A stretch of 64,000 nt of DNA from Wenzhouxiangella sp. XN79A (GTDB lineage Bacteria; Pseudomonadota; Gammaproteobacteria; Xanthomonadales; Wenzhouxiangellaceae), in assembly GCF_012272825.1 (NCBI RefSeq), contig NZ_JAAWWS010000140.1:46902-110901 (forward strand), written 5' to 3'. This document shows, piece by piece, positions 12,363-21,543 of this stretch. Below the pieces are notes generated by a model. The model was given only the letters and a program-made list of their open reading frames with translations, ran no database searches and was not told the origin of the DNA. The number at the start of each line of letters is the position of its first letter. The first letter of the stretch is position 1. The position numbers and the translations under genes are program-made.

Positions 12363-14988
12363 GTTTCACGCCCGCCTGACGCCCGCGCGACGGCGGCTGC
12401 TCGATCGGCTGCTCGACGAACTGCTCGATCGGCCCGAGCCGGAGCGCCACGAACGACTGGCGCAGTTGGCCGAACGCTACCCGCGCCTGCATCGCCATCT
12501 CGCTCGGCTGGTCGAGGCCGCCGCGCCCGACGGCGAGGGGTTCACCGCCGTGTTCGAACGCTTCGGCGCCGCGGCACTGTCGACCCTGGACGATCCCGAC
12601 CCCTCCCTTCCGCCGGGCACCCGGGTCGGCGACTGGGCCCTGATCGAGCCGGTCGGCCGCGGCGGCATGGGCCAGGTCTATCGCGCCGAGCGCGCCGACG
12701 GGGCGTTCGAAATGCAGGCGGCGATCAAGTTCATCCGCCCACGCGCCGGCGGCCGACTGGCCGAACGACTGGCCGTCGAGCGGCAGCTGCTGGCCCGGCT
12801 CGACCACCCCAACATCGCCCGGCTGATCGACGGCGGCACGCTGGACGACGGGCGCGGCTACCTGGTCATGGAGTGGATCGCCGGCGTCGACCTCAGCGAC
12901 GCGCGCGAGCGGCTTTCGGCGCGTCCACGGAGGCTGATCGAGCGCTTCATCGAACTGGCCGGGGCGGTCGCCCACGCCCACCAGCGCCGGGTCGTCCACG
13001 GCGACATCAAGCCGGCGAACGTGCGCCTGTCGCCCGACGGGCGGGTCCGCCTGCTGGATTTCGGCGTGGCTCGGCTGATCACGGAAGACGACAGCGCCGA
13101 CGGCCTTTCGGCGCTGACGCCGGCCTTTTCGGCACCCGAGCAGCTGGCCGGCGAGCCGGCCTCGACCCAGTCCGACCTCTACGCCCTCGGTGCGCTGCTG
13201 CACTGGCTGCTGACCGGCGAACCCGGCGCGGCCGACGCGCGGATCGACCCGCGCGGTCTCGACGGCCCGCGGCCGGCCGCGCTGGCCGCCATTCTCGAGC
13301 GCACCCTGCAGGCCGATCCGGGCCTGCGCTACCAGTCGGTACCGGAACTGATCCAGGACCTGCGGGCCCTGCTCGAACTGCGTCCGGTCCAGGCCCGGGA
13401 CAGCAGTGCACTGGCCCGGCTCGGCCTGTGGTCGCGTCGCCACCGCCTGGCCGCCGGCATGGCCGGGCTGGCTCTGGCCTCGGCACTGGTCGCCGCGGTC
13501 GGACTGGCGTGGCAGGCCGATCGGATCCGCGATGAACGCGATGCCGCCCGCTTCGAAGCCCAGCGACTGGCGCTGCTGCGCGAACAGATGGTGCTGCTGT
13601 TCCGCGAAGCCGGCCGCTCGACCGACGAGGAGGTCCGCGATACCCGCAGCCTGCTCGCCGAAGCCGCCGAACTGGCCGCGCGACTGTACGCCGACGACCC
13701 CGGCACCCGCGCGGCGGTCCAGGCCTTTCTCGGCGAGATCTATATCGCCATGGACGATTTCGAGGCGGCCGAACCGCTGCTGGAAGCCGCGCGATCGGAG
13801 CAGGCACTCGACGAGGACCGCCTGGCCGCGTTCGTCGAAGCCGACCTGGCCCAGATCCGGCTGCGCCAGGGCGCGTCGGACGAAGCACTGGCGCTGGCCG
13901 ACCAGGCGCTGGCGCGCCTTCGCGAACGGACCGGGCCCAGCAATCTCGAGTACATCGCCGACGTGACCCAGATCCGCGGCCAGGCACTGCGCGGCCTGGG
14001 GCGCTGGGACGAGGCCATCGCCACGCTGCGCGAGGCGCACGACCAGGCCCGACGCCTGCCGGGCCCGTCCCGGATTCGCGCGACCACCGCCAACAACCTG
14101 GCCACCACGCTGGTCTATGCCGGGCGCGGTGCCGACGCCCTGCCGTACCTGGAGCGCGCGCTGGACAACTGGCGCGGCCTCGATCGGGCCGATGCTGCGG
14201 CGGCGCTGACCGTGATGGGCAACCTGGCCAGCCTGCGTCACCAGCGCGGCGACCTGGCCGACGCCGAGGCCCTGTATCGCGAGACCATCCGACGACGCGT
14301 GGCCCGCTACGGCGACTCCGGTGCGCTCGGCGCGATGCACCTGAATCTCGGCAGCCTGCTGGCAACGACGAACCGGATCGCCGAGGCACGCGACCATCTC
14401 GACGAGGGCGTGGCGCTGATCCAGCGATTCGAAGGCATCGACAGCGTCAGCTACACCCGGGCACTGCTGGCCCGGGCCCGGGTCGAACGGGCCGCTGGTC
14501 GCTACGGGGTCGCGCTCGGCGAAATCGACCAGGTGGTGCAACGGTTTTCCGAGCAGGTCGGCGACGACCACCTGTTCACCGCGATCGCCCGGATGGATGC
14601 CGCCCTGACCGCGGCCGAGGCCGATCTGCCGGACGGAATGGAGCAACTGAGCGAAGCGATCGAGATCCTGGACGGGCTGGCACCGGCCTCGGATCGCTTC
14701 CGCGCCGAAGCGCGCTGCCGCGAGGCGGTATTCCGGATCGAACGCGCCCTGGACGGGGCCGGAACCGCGGCCGAACGCTGCATGAGGCTGTACACCGAAT
14801 CGCTGGAGGTCAGCCCATGGCGACAGGCCGAAGCCCGACTGCTGGACTGGGCGGCACGCACGCCGCGACCCGCACCGACACCGGCGACACGCGCGGATCT
14901 CGAGCGGGTGGCCAACGCCCTTGGCCCGGACAACCCCAGGACACGACGATTGGCGGAGTGGCTGGCGACGTCGGCCGACGGGGACTGA
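12352..14988 (+). CDS. Membrane-spanning Ser/Thr protein kinase with C-terminal TPR domain (second of pair)
   Basis: An 878-residue paralogue of the preceding kinase with the same layout: helical N-terminus starting LTPARRRLLDRLLDELL, kinase domain with GRGGMG near residue 102, VHGDIKPAN near 216 and LLDFGVARL, one transmembrane helix about 364-386, then TPR repeats. It also has HGD in place of HRD. The ATG at 12352 lies inside the upstream gene and has GGAG seven bases before it, so translation is probably coupled and the two kinases made together. Strong local identity (for example YRAERADGAFEMQ and LLARLDHPNIARLIDGG in both) points to a tandem duplication. Confidence 0.92.
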   Translation: MTVEFHARLTPARRRLLDRLLDELLDRPEPERHERLAQLAERYPRLHRHLARLVEAAAPDGEGFTAVFERFGAAALSTLDDPDPSLPPGTRVGDWALIEPVGRGGMGQVYRAERADGAFEMQAAIKFIRPRAGGRLAERLAVERQLLARLDHPNIARLIDGGTLDDGRGYLVMEWIAGVDLSDARERLSARPRRLIERFIELAGAVAHAHQRRVVHGDIKPANVRLSPDGRVRLLDFGVARLITEDDSADGLSALTPAFSAPEQLAGEPASTQSDLYALGALLHWLLTGEPGAADARIDPRGLDGPRPAALAAILERTLQADPGLRYQSVPELIQDLRALLELRPVQARDSSALARLGLWSRRHRLAAGMAGLALASALVAAVGLAWQADRIRDERDAARFEAQRLALLREQMVLLFREAGRSTDEEVRDTRSLLAEAAELAARLYADDPGTRAAVQAFLGEIYIAMDDFEAAEPLLEAARSEQALDEDRLAAFVEADLAQIRLRQGASDEALALADQALARLRERTGPSNLEYIADVTQIRGQALRGLGRWDEAIATLREAHDQARRLPGPSRIRATTANNLATTLVYAGRGADALPYLERALDNWRGLDRADAAAALTVMGNLASLRHQRGDLADAEALYRETIRRRVARYGDSGALGAMHLNLGSLLATTNRIAEARDHLDEGVALIQRFEGIDSVSYTRALLARARVERAAGRYGVALGEIDQVVQRFSEQVGDDHLFTAIARMDAALTAAEADLPDGMEQLSEAIEILDGLAPASDRFRAEARCREAVFRIERALDGAGTAAERCMRLYTESLEVSPWRQAEARLLDWAARTPRPAPTPATRADLERVANALGPDNPRTRRLAEWLATSADGD

Positions 14989-15053
14989 CGCCGGACCCGG
15001 CCGCGGCGGAACGCGCGCGGCCCGGACGGCCGATCAGGACGGGGACGCCGTGA

Positions 15054-15314
15054 TCAGAGGCCGCGGATGTGCGCGTTCAGGCGGGACTTGTGACGCGACG
15101 CCTTGTTGGCGTGCATGATGCCCTTGGACACCGAACGATCGATCGCCGGCACGGCCTGCTTGTAGGCCGCTTCGGCGGCGGTCCTGTCGCCGGCCTTGAC
15201 CGCGTTGACGACCTTCTTGATCATGGTGCGGACGTAGGAACGCTGGGCGGCGTTCGCCTGACGATTCCGCTCGGACTGACGGGCGCGCTTGCGCGCTGAT
15301 GCACTATTGGCCAC
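15054..15314 (-). CDS. rpsT: 30S ribosomal protein S20
   Basis: An 86-residue basic protein binding the 16S rRNA 5' domain. The sequence MANSASARKRARQSERNRQ, the YVRTMIKKV segment and the terminal HKASR-like block NKASRHKSRLNAHI are typical of S20. The start is GTG at 15314, with GAGGAG six bases upstream; S20 genes often use non-ATG starts. It is divergent from murJ, the standard order in many gammaproteobacteria. Confidence 0.98.
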   Translation of the reverse strand: MANSASARKRARQSERNRQANAAQRSYVRTMIKKVVNAVKAGDRTAAEAAYKQAVPAIDRSVSKGIMHANKASRHKSRLNAHIRGL

Positions 15315-15358
15315 GAATGACTCCTCGAAACCGGGTAATGAGAAAAATCAAGCCGTGC

Positions 15359-15387
15359 AGTATGGCCACTGAGTGCCCTTCTGTCAA
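15359..15387 (-). promoter_or_regulatory. Strong sigma-70 promoter for rpsT
   Basis: On the minus strand a perfect TTGACA (15387-15382) and CATACT (15364-15359) are separated by 17 bases, 44 bases before the GTG start of rpsT. It overlaps the region upstream of murJ, so divergent transcription may compete. Confidence 0.8.
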
Positions 15388-15411
15388 TGGCAGCCGCCCG
15401 GTGACTGCGCC

Positions 15412-17004
15412 ATGAGCCTGGCCCGTTCGGTCGCCTCGTTTTCGGGCATGACGCTGATCTCGCGGGTGCTGGGGCTGGTCCGCGACGTGGTCCTGGCCCG
15501 GATGTTCGGCGCCTCGGCCGCGACCGACGCGTTCTTCGTCGCCTTCAAGATTCCGAATTTCCTGCGCCGGCTGTTCGCCGAGGGCTCGTTCTCGCTGGCC
15601 TTCGTGCCGGTGCTGGCGGAGTATCGCGAGCGCAACGACCATGCGGCGCTGCGCTCCCTGATCGATGCCGCGGCCGGCAGCCTGATGGCCGTGCTGCTGG
15701 CGCTCACCGCCGCCGGTGTGCTGGCCGCTCCGGCGGTGATCCGGGTGTTCTCGCCGGGCTTCGCCGACGACCCGGCCCAGCTGGCGCTGGCCAGCGACCT
15801 GCTCCGGATCACCTTTCCCTACCTGCCGCTGATCGCGCTGACCGCGCTGGCCGGGGGAATCCTGAACACGCTGGGCCGCTTCGCGCTGCCGGCCGTCACG
15901 CCGGCGTTGCTGAACATCTGCCTGATCGTTTCGGCCGTCTGGCTCAGCCCGCGCTTCGCCGAACCGGTCACCGCGCTGGCCTGGGGCGTGCTGGCCGCCG
16001 GCGTACTGCAGCTGGCCGTACAGCTTCCGGCGCTGGCCCGCCACGGCGTACTGCCGCGCCCGTGGCCGGATTTCAGGCACCCCGGCGTCAAGCGCATCCT
16101 GCGCCTGATGGTGCCGACCCTGTTCGGCTCCTCGGTCGCGCAGATCAACCTGCTGCTCGACGTGCTGATCGCCTCGCTGCTGATCGAGGCCAGCATTTCC
16201 TGGCTGTACTACGGCGACCGGCTGATGGAGTTTCCGCTCGGCCTGTTCGGCGTCGCGCTGTCGGTGGTCATCCTGCCGACGCTGTCGTCGCAGCACGCGC
16301 GGGCGACGAGCGACGCGTTCGTGGCCACACTGACCTGGGCGGTCCGGCTCGGCGTGCTGATCGCGCTCCCGGCCGCGGTCGGCCTGGCCGTGCTTGCCGA
16401 ACCGATCACGACCACGCTGTTCCAGTACGGGGAGTTCGCCGCCGAGGACGTCCGGATGACGGCCCTGGCGCTGCTGGCCTACTGCCTCGGCCTGCCGGCC
16501 TTCATCGGCGTGAAGATCCTGGCGCCGGGCTTCTATTCTCGCCAGGACACCCGCACGCCGGTCCGCATCGCGGTACTGGCCCTGGTCGCCAACATGGGGC
16601 TGAACGTGCTGTTCGTGCTGGCGATCGTGGCCTGGCTGGCCGGCGGGGATTTCGGCGAAGGGTTGTTCGCGACGCTGGCGGCCCACCCCGGTGCCCACGT
16701 CGGCCTGGCGCTGGCCTCCAGCGCCTCGGCCTGGCTCAACGCCGGCCTGCTGTGGCGGCATCTCGGCCGCGACAAGCTCGCGCCGACGCCCGGGTTCCGA
16801 CCGCTCGTCGCCGCCGCGTTGGGCTGCATCGGCATGGCGGCCGCGCTGATCACAGTCGTCCCCGAGACCGCGTGGTGGATCGCTGCCGGACTGCCCGTCC
16901 GGATCGGTGCGCTGGTCGCGGCCGTGGCCGGTGGCGCACTTGTCTACGGGCTGGTCCTGCTGGCCGCCGGCCTGCGGCCGCGCCAGCTGCTGCGCCCGGT
17001 CTGA
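15412..17004 (+). CDS. murJ: Lipid II flippase
   Basis: A 530-residue polytopic inner-membrane protein of the MOP superfamily that flips lipid II for peptidoglycan synthesis. The N-terminus MSLARSVASFSGMTLISR and the block LGLVRDVVLARMFGASAATDAFFVAFKIPN are MurJ hallmarks, including the conserved charged residues of the central cavity. About fourteen hydrophobic helices are visible. The ATG at 15412 is preferred to an open upstream extension because it gives this canonical start. It begins the murJ-ribF-ileS-lspA cluster. Confidence 0.97.
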   Translation: MSLARSVASFSGMTLISRVLGLVRDVVLARMFGASAATDAFFVAFKIPNFLRRLFAEGSFSLAFVPVLAEYRERNDHAALRSLIDAAAGSLMAVLLALTAAGVLAAPAVIRVFSPGFADDPAQLALASDLLRITFPYLPLIALTALAGGILNTLGRFALPAVTPALLNICLIVSAVWLSPRFAEPVTALAWGVLAAGVLQLAVQLPALARHGVLPRPWPDFRHPGVKRILRLMVPTLFGSSVAQINLLLDVLIASLLIEASISWLYYGDRLMEFPLGLFGVALSVVILPTLSSQHARATSDAFVATLTWAVRLGVLIALPAAVGLAVLAEPITTTLFQYGEFAAEDVRMTALALLAYCLGLPAFIGVKILAPGFYSRQDTRTPVRIAVLALVANMGLNVLFVLAIVAWLAGGDFGEGLFATLAAHPGAHVGLALASSASAWLNAGLLWRHLGRDKLAPTPGFRPLVAAALGCIGMAAALITVVPETAWWIAAGLPVRIGALVAAVAGGALVYGLVLLAAGLRPRQLLRPV

Positions 17005-17048
17005 CCCGGCGCGACCACCGCGCCACGCCGCCCGGCTACACTCGCGCG

Positions 17049-17990
17049 ATGCACCTGCTTCGACGCCTCCCGCTGCGCGACGACGATGCCCGGCCGACCG
17101 CGCTGGCGATCGGCAATTTCGACGGCCTGCACCGTGGCCACCAGGCGCTGGTCGAACGCGTCGTCGCCCGTGCACCGGCGCTCCGTCCCGGCCTGATGTG
17201 CTTCGAGCCGCTGCCGCGCAGCTTCTTCGCGCCCGACCGTCCGGTGCCGCGCTTGATGAAACTGCGCGACCGGGTCCGGATCGGCGCCGGGCTGGGCCTG
17301 GAGCTGATCGCGGCGCTGCGCTTCGACCGCGCCTTCTCTTCGCTGTCGCCGGAGGCCTTCGCCCGCGACGTCGTGGCCGGCGGCATTCGCGCCCGGCACG
17401 TGGTGGTCGGCGAGGACTTCCGCTTCGGCCAGCGCGCCGCCGGCGACGTCGATGCCCTGGTCGGGTTCGGGCGACGCTACGGCTTCGAGGTCGAGGCCGT
17501 GCCGGCCGTCGTCGACCCGGTCAGCGGCGAGCGGATCTCCTCGTCGGCCCTGCGCGCCGCGCTGGCCGACGGCGACCTGGCCGGCGCCGAGCGTCTGCTG
17601 GGCCGCCCGTATTCGATCTCCGGCCGGGTGCTGCGGGGCAACCGCATCGGCCGCACGCTGGGCTTCCCGACGGTCAACCTCCGCGTGGCCGAACCGCCGG
17701 CACTGAGCGGAATCTGCGCGGTCCGCGTCCATGCCGACGACCTCGAGGGGCAGTCCGGCGTGGCCAGCCTCGGCCAGCGCCCGGTGGTGGCCGGGCGCGA
17801 CTGGCTGCTCGAGGTCCACCTGTTCGATATCGAGCGTGACCTGTACGGCCGGCACCTGGTCGTGGAGTTCGTCGAATACATCCGGCCCGAGCGCCACTTC
17901 GACGACCTGGCCGCGATGACGGTGCAGATGCATGCCGACGCCGAGGCCGCGAAGCGGGCGCTCGGCGGGCTCCGACATCAGCGACAATAA
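17049..17990 (+). CDS. ribF: Bifunctional riboflavin kinase/FAD synthetase
   Basis: A 313-residue protein converting riboflavin to FMN and FMN to FAD. The N-terminal nucleotidyltransferase domain has GNFDGLHRGHQAL and the ISSSALRAAL segment; the C-terminal kinase domain has RPYSISGRVLRGNRIGRTLGFPT with the PT motif. It begins 44 bases after murJ and is followed 56 bases later by ileS, a conserved order. FMN riboswitch-like sequence is not evident upstream. Confidence 0.97.
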   Translation: MHLLRRLPLRDDDARPTALAIGNFDGLHRGHQALVERVVARAPALRPGLMCFEPLPRSFFAPDRPVPRLMKLRDRVRIGAGLGLELIAALRFDRAFSSLSPEAFARDVVAGGIRARHVVVGEDFRFGQRAAGDVDALVGFGRRYGFEVEAVPAVVDPVSGERISSSALRAALADGDLAGAERLLGRPYSISGRVLRGNRIGRTLGFPTVNLRVAEPPALSGICAVRVHADDLEGQSGVASLGQRPVVAGRDWLLEVHLFDIERDLYGRHLVVEFVEYIRPERHFDDLAAMTVQMHADAEAAKRALGGLRHQRQ

Positions 17991-18046
17991 CGACTTCGAC
18001 GATTGACCTGACTTCACGTGCCGCCGCGCACCCGACGACGCTTTTC

Positions 18047-20878
18047 ATGGATTACAAAGACACCATCAACCTGCCCCGGACCGACTTCCCGATGAAGGCG
18101 TCGCTGGCCCAGCGCGAGCCGAAGATGCTCGACGACTGGTACGCCCGCGACCTGTACGGCCACATCCAGCGCGAGACCGCCGGGCGACCGCGGACCTTCA
18201 TCCTGCACGACGGACCGCCGTACGCCAACGGCGACATCCACATCGGGCACGCGGTCAACAAGATCCTGAAGGACTTCGTGGTCCGCTCGGCACTGCTGTC
18301 GGGCTATCGCGCCCCCTACGTACCGGGCTGGGACTGCCACGGGCTGCCGATCGAACTGCAGGTGGAGAAGAAGGTCGGCAAGGTCGGCCAGAAGGTCGAC
18401 GCACGCACCTTCCGGCAGAAGTGCCGCGAATATGCCGACCGGCAGATCGAACGCCAGCGCGAGGACTTCAAACGGCTCGGCGGGCTGGCCGACTGGGCCC
18501 ATCCGTATGCCAGCCGCGACTTCCGCTTCGAAGCCGACATGCTGCGCGCACTGGCGAAGATCGTCGAACGCGGCCACCTGAAGCGCGGCGTCAAGCCGGT
18601 GCACTGGTGCTTCGACTGCGGCTCGGCGCTGGCCGAGGCCGAGATCGAATACCAGGACAAGACCTCGACCTCGGTCGACGTGCTGTTCGAAGCGCTGGCG
18701 CCCGAGCGGCTCGCCGAGGCCTTCGGGCTGGCGCCGGACGCGTTGAGCGACGGTGCTGCGTGCGGTGTGGCCATCTGGACGACCACGCCCTGGACGCTGC
18801 CGGCCAACCAGGCCGTGGCGCTGAACGCCGAGCTGGACTACGACCTCGTCGAGGCCCGCCTCGAGCAGCGCAGGCTGCGCCTGGTGGTGGCCACCGAGCT
18901 GCGCGACGCGGTGCTCGAACGCGGCGGCCTGGTCGAGGCCGAGGTCCTGGCCACGACAAGGGGCGCCCGGCTCGAGCACCTGCGGCTGCAGCACCCGTTC
19001 AACGACTACGACGTGCCGGTGATCCTCGGCGAGCACGTGACCACCGAGACCGGCACCGGCGCCGTGCACACCGCCCCGGGCCACGGCCAGGAAGACTTCG
19101 AGGTCGGCCGCCGCTACGACCTGCCGGTGGTCAACCCGGTCGACGGCCGAGGCCTGTTCGTCGAAGGCACGCCGTTCGTCGCCGGCGAGCACGTCTGGAA
19201 GGCGAATGCCCGGCTGGTCGAGCTGCTGCGCGAGCGCGGCGCACTGCTGAAGGACGAGTCCTTCCACCACAGCTATCCGCACTGCTGGCGGCACAAGACG
19301 CCGACGGCCTTCCGGACCACGCCGCAGTGGTTCATCTCGATGGACCAGGCCGGCCTGCGCCGCGATGCGCTGGCCGCGATCGGCGGCGTCCGCTGGGTGC
19401 CCGAATGGGGCGAGGCGCGGATCCGCGGCATGGTCGAGGGCCGACCCGACTGGTGCATCTCGCGCCAGCGCACCTGGGGCGTGCCGCTGGGGCTGTTCAT
19501 CGACCGCGAGACCCAGCAGCCGCACCCGGACTCCGCGGCGATCCTCCAGCGCTTCGCCGACCTGGTCGAGCGCGAGGGCGTCGACCCCTGGTATGGCGAC
19601 GACATCGCCGAGCGGCTCGGCGTCGACGGCGAGCGCTACGAGATCGTGCCCGACATCCTCGATGTCTGGTTCGACTCCGGCGTCACCCACCACTGCGTGC
19701 TCGACCAGCGTGACGAGCTGGCTCGTCCGGCCGACCTGTACCTGGAAGGCTCCGACCAGCATCGCGGCTGGTTCCAGTCCTCGCTGCTGACCTCGATCGC
19801 GATGCACGGCGAGGCGCCCTACCGCGCAGTGCTGACCCACGGCTTCACCGTCGACGCCGACGGCAGGAAGATGTCCAAGTCCCAGGGCAACGTGATCGCC
19901 CCGCAGTCGGTGATGCAGACGCTCGGCGCCGACATCCTGCGGCTGTGGGTGGCGGCCGCCGACTACCGACAGGAGATGAGCGTCTCCGACGAGATCCTCA
20001 AGCGCGTCGCCGATGCCTATCGCCGGATCCGCAACACCGCGCGCTTCCTGCTCGGCAACCTCGACGGCTTCGATCCCGAGGCCGACCGGCTGCCGCTCGA
20101 CGCGCTGTTGCCGCTGGATCGCTACGCGGTGGACCTGGCCGCGCGGCTGCAGGACGAGGTGACCGAGGCCTACGCGAACTATCGCTTCTGGCAGGTCTAC
20201 CAGCGCGTGCACCACTTCTGTTCGATCGACATGGGCGCGTTCTATCTCGACATCATCAAGGACCGCCTCTACACCCTGCCGCGGCGGCACCCGGCCCGCC
20301 GCTCGGCGCAGACCGCGATGCTCCACATTCTCGAGGCGCTGGCCCGCTGGCTGGCCCCGGTCTGCAGCTTCACCGCCGAGGAAATCTGGCAGGCGATGCC
20401 GCAGGCGCCCGGCACCGAGCCGCGCGATACCGTGATGCTGGCGACCTGGTATGCGGACCTGGCGACGATGGACGAAGCCGACCGACTCCGGCTGGACCGG
20501 ATCCGCGCGGTCCGCGAAGTCGTCGGCCCCAAGCTCGAAGCGCTTCGCCGCGACAAGGTGATCGGATCGTCGCTGGCCGCCGAAGTCACGCTGGACGCCG
20601 ACGGCCAGCTGGCCGAGGACCTGGACGCGATCGGCGAGGAACTGCGCTTCCTGCTGTTGACCGCCGAGGTCCACCGCGGAGCGGTCGACGATGCCGACGA
20701 GACCGCGACCATCGACGGCAGCACGCTGCGGGTGGCGGTCCGACCGAGCAAGACGGCCAAGTGCGTGCGCTGCTGGCACCATCGCGACGACGTCGGCAGC
20801 CACGCCGAACACCCGGAGCTGTGCGGTCGCTGCGTCGACAACGTCGCCGGCCACGGCGAAACGCGCGACTGGGGCTGA
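18047..20878 (+). CDS. ileS: Isoleucyl-tRNA synthetase
   Basis: A 943-residue class I synthetase of bacterial length. The HIGH motif appears in PPYANGDIHIGHAVNK (about residue 58-73), the CP1 editing domain follows (TTTPWTLPANQA; GTGAVHTAPGHG), and KMSKSQGN is near residue 608. A C-terminal zinc module CVRCWHHRDD with CGRC completes the protein. It starts MDYKDTINLPRTDFPM, as in other gammaproteobacterial IleS, and lspA follows after five bases. Confidence 0.99.
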   Translation: MDYKDTINLPRTDFPMKASLAQREPKMLDDWYARDLYGHIQRETAGRPRTFILHDGPPYANGDIHIGHAVNKILKDFVVRSALLSGYRAPYVPGWDCHGLPIELQVEKKVGKVGQKVDARTFRQKCREYADRQIERQREDFKRLGGLADWAHPYASRDFRFEADMLRALAKIVERGHLKRGVKPVHWCFDCGSALAEAEIEYQDKTSTSVDVLFEALAPERLAEAFGLAPDALSDGAACGVAIWTTTPWTLPANQAVALNAELDYDLVEARLEQRRLRLVVATELRDAVLERGGLVEAEVLATTRGARLEHLRLQHPFNDYDVPVILGEHVTTETGTGAVHTAPGHGQEDFEVGRRYDLPVVNPVDGRGLFVEGTPFVAGEHVWKANARLVELLRERGALLKDESFHHSYPHCWRHKTPTAFRTTPQWFISMDQAGLRRDALAAIGGVRWVPEWGEARIRGMVEGRPDWCISRQRTWGVPLGLFIDRETQQPHPDSAAILQRFADLVEREGVDPWYGDDIAERLGVDGERYEIVPDILDVWFDSGVTHHCVLDQRDELARPADLYLEGSDQHRGWFQSSLLTSIAMHGEAPYRAVLTHGFTVDADGRKMSKSQGNVIAPQSVMQTLGADILRLWVAAADYRQEMSVSDEILKRVADAYRRIRNTARFLLGNLDGFDPEADRLPLDALLPLDRYAVDLAARLQDEVTEAYANYRFWQVYQRVHHFCSIDMGAFYLDIIKDRLYTLPRRHPARRSAQTAMLHILEALARWLAPVCSFTAEEIWQAMPQAPGTEPRDTVMLATWYADLATMDEADRLRLDRIRAVREVVGPKLEALRRDKVIGSSLAAEVTLDADGQLAEDLDAIGEELRFLLLTAEVHRGAVDDADETATIDGSTLRVAVRPSKTAKCVRCWHHRDDVGSHAEHPELCGRCVDNVAGHGETRDWG

Positions 20879-20883
20879 CCGCG

Positions 20884-21405
20884 ATGGACACCACGCATCC
20901 CCGCATGACGCTGCCTCGCTACGCCGCCTGGCTGGGCCTGGCGGCGGTGATCGTGGTGCTGGACCTGTGGACCAAGCACCTGGCCTCGTCCAACCTGGAC
21001 CTGTACCGCCCCGTGCCGATCACCGGCTGGCTGAACATGACGCTGGCCCACAACACCGGCGCCGCGTTCAGCTTCCTGGCCGACGGCGGCGGCTGGCAGC
21101 GGATCTTCTTCATCGTCGTCGCCTCGGGCATCTCCGTGTTTCTGCTGATCTGGCTGTGGCGACTTCCGCTGCAGGCCCGCGCGCTGCCCTCGGCGCTGAT
21201 GCTGCTGCTCGGCGGCGCGATCGGCAACCTGGTCGACCGGGTCACCCTCGGCTACGTGGTGGATTTCATCGATGTCCACTATGCCGGCTGGCACTGGCCG
21301 GCGTTCAATCTGGCCGATTCGGCGATCGTGATCGGGGTCGGCCTGATGATGATCGAAAGCCTGCTGCCGCCGCGCGCGCCGGCCGGGTCGACCGGTTCCG
21401 GATGA
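20884..21405 (+). CDS. lspA: Lipoprotein signal peptidase
   Basis: A 173-residue inner-membrane aspartyl protease that removes signal peptides from prolipoproteins. Four transmembrane helices are visible, and the signature blocks NTGAAFSFLAD, GAIGNLVDR, VVDFIDVH and FNLADSAI carry the conserved catalytic Asp residues. It starts five bases after ileS. The partner genes ispH and fkpB, which often follow lspA in gammaproteobacteria, are absent here and pilus genes follow instead. Confidence 0.97.
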   Translation: MDTTHPRMTLPRYAAWLGLAAVIVVLDLWTKHLASSNLDLYRPVPITGWLNMTLAHNTGAAFSFLADGGGWQRIFFIVVASGISVFLLIWLWRLPLQARALPSALMLLLGGAIGNLVDRVTLGYVVDFIDVHYAGWHWPAFNLADSAIVIGVGLMMIESLLPPRAPAGSTGSG

Positions 21406-21543
21406 GCCCGGATCACGCTTGCCGGTCCGGACTGTGACCGGGGCCCGATCGACCCGGTTTGAAAAGACGTTGTAATTCGCGCGTATGTGCATGAAAATAG
21501 GAGTTTCAGGGGACATGTTGATCGCGACGACAGGAGACGCCTG

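Noticed and set aside
18014..20854. Minus-strand frame of over 900 codons opposite ileS
   Set aside because: GC-rich antisense shadow; low-complexity Arg/Asp/Gln composition.
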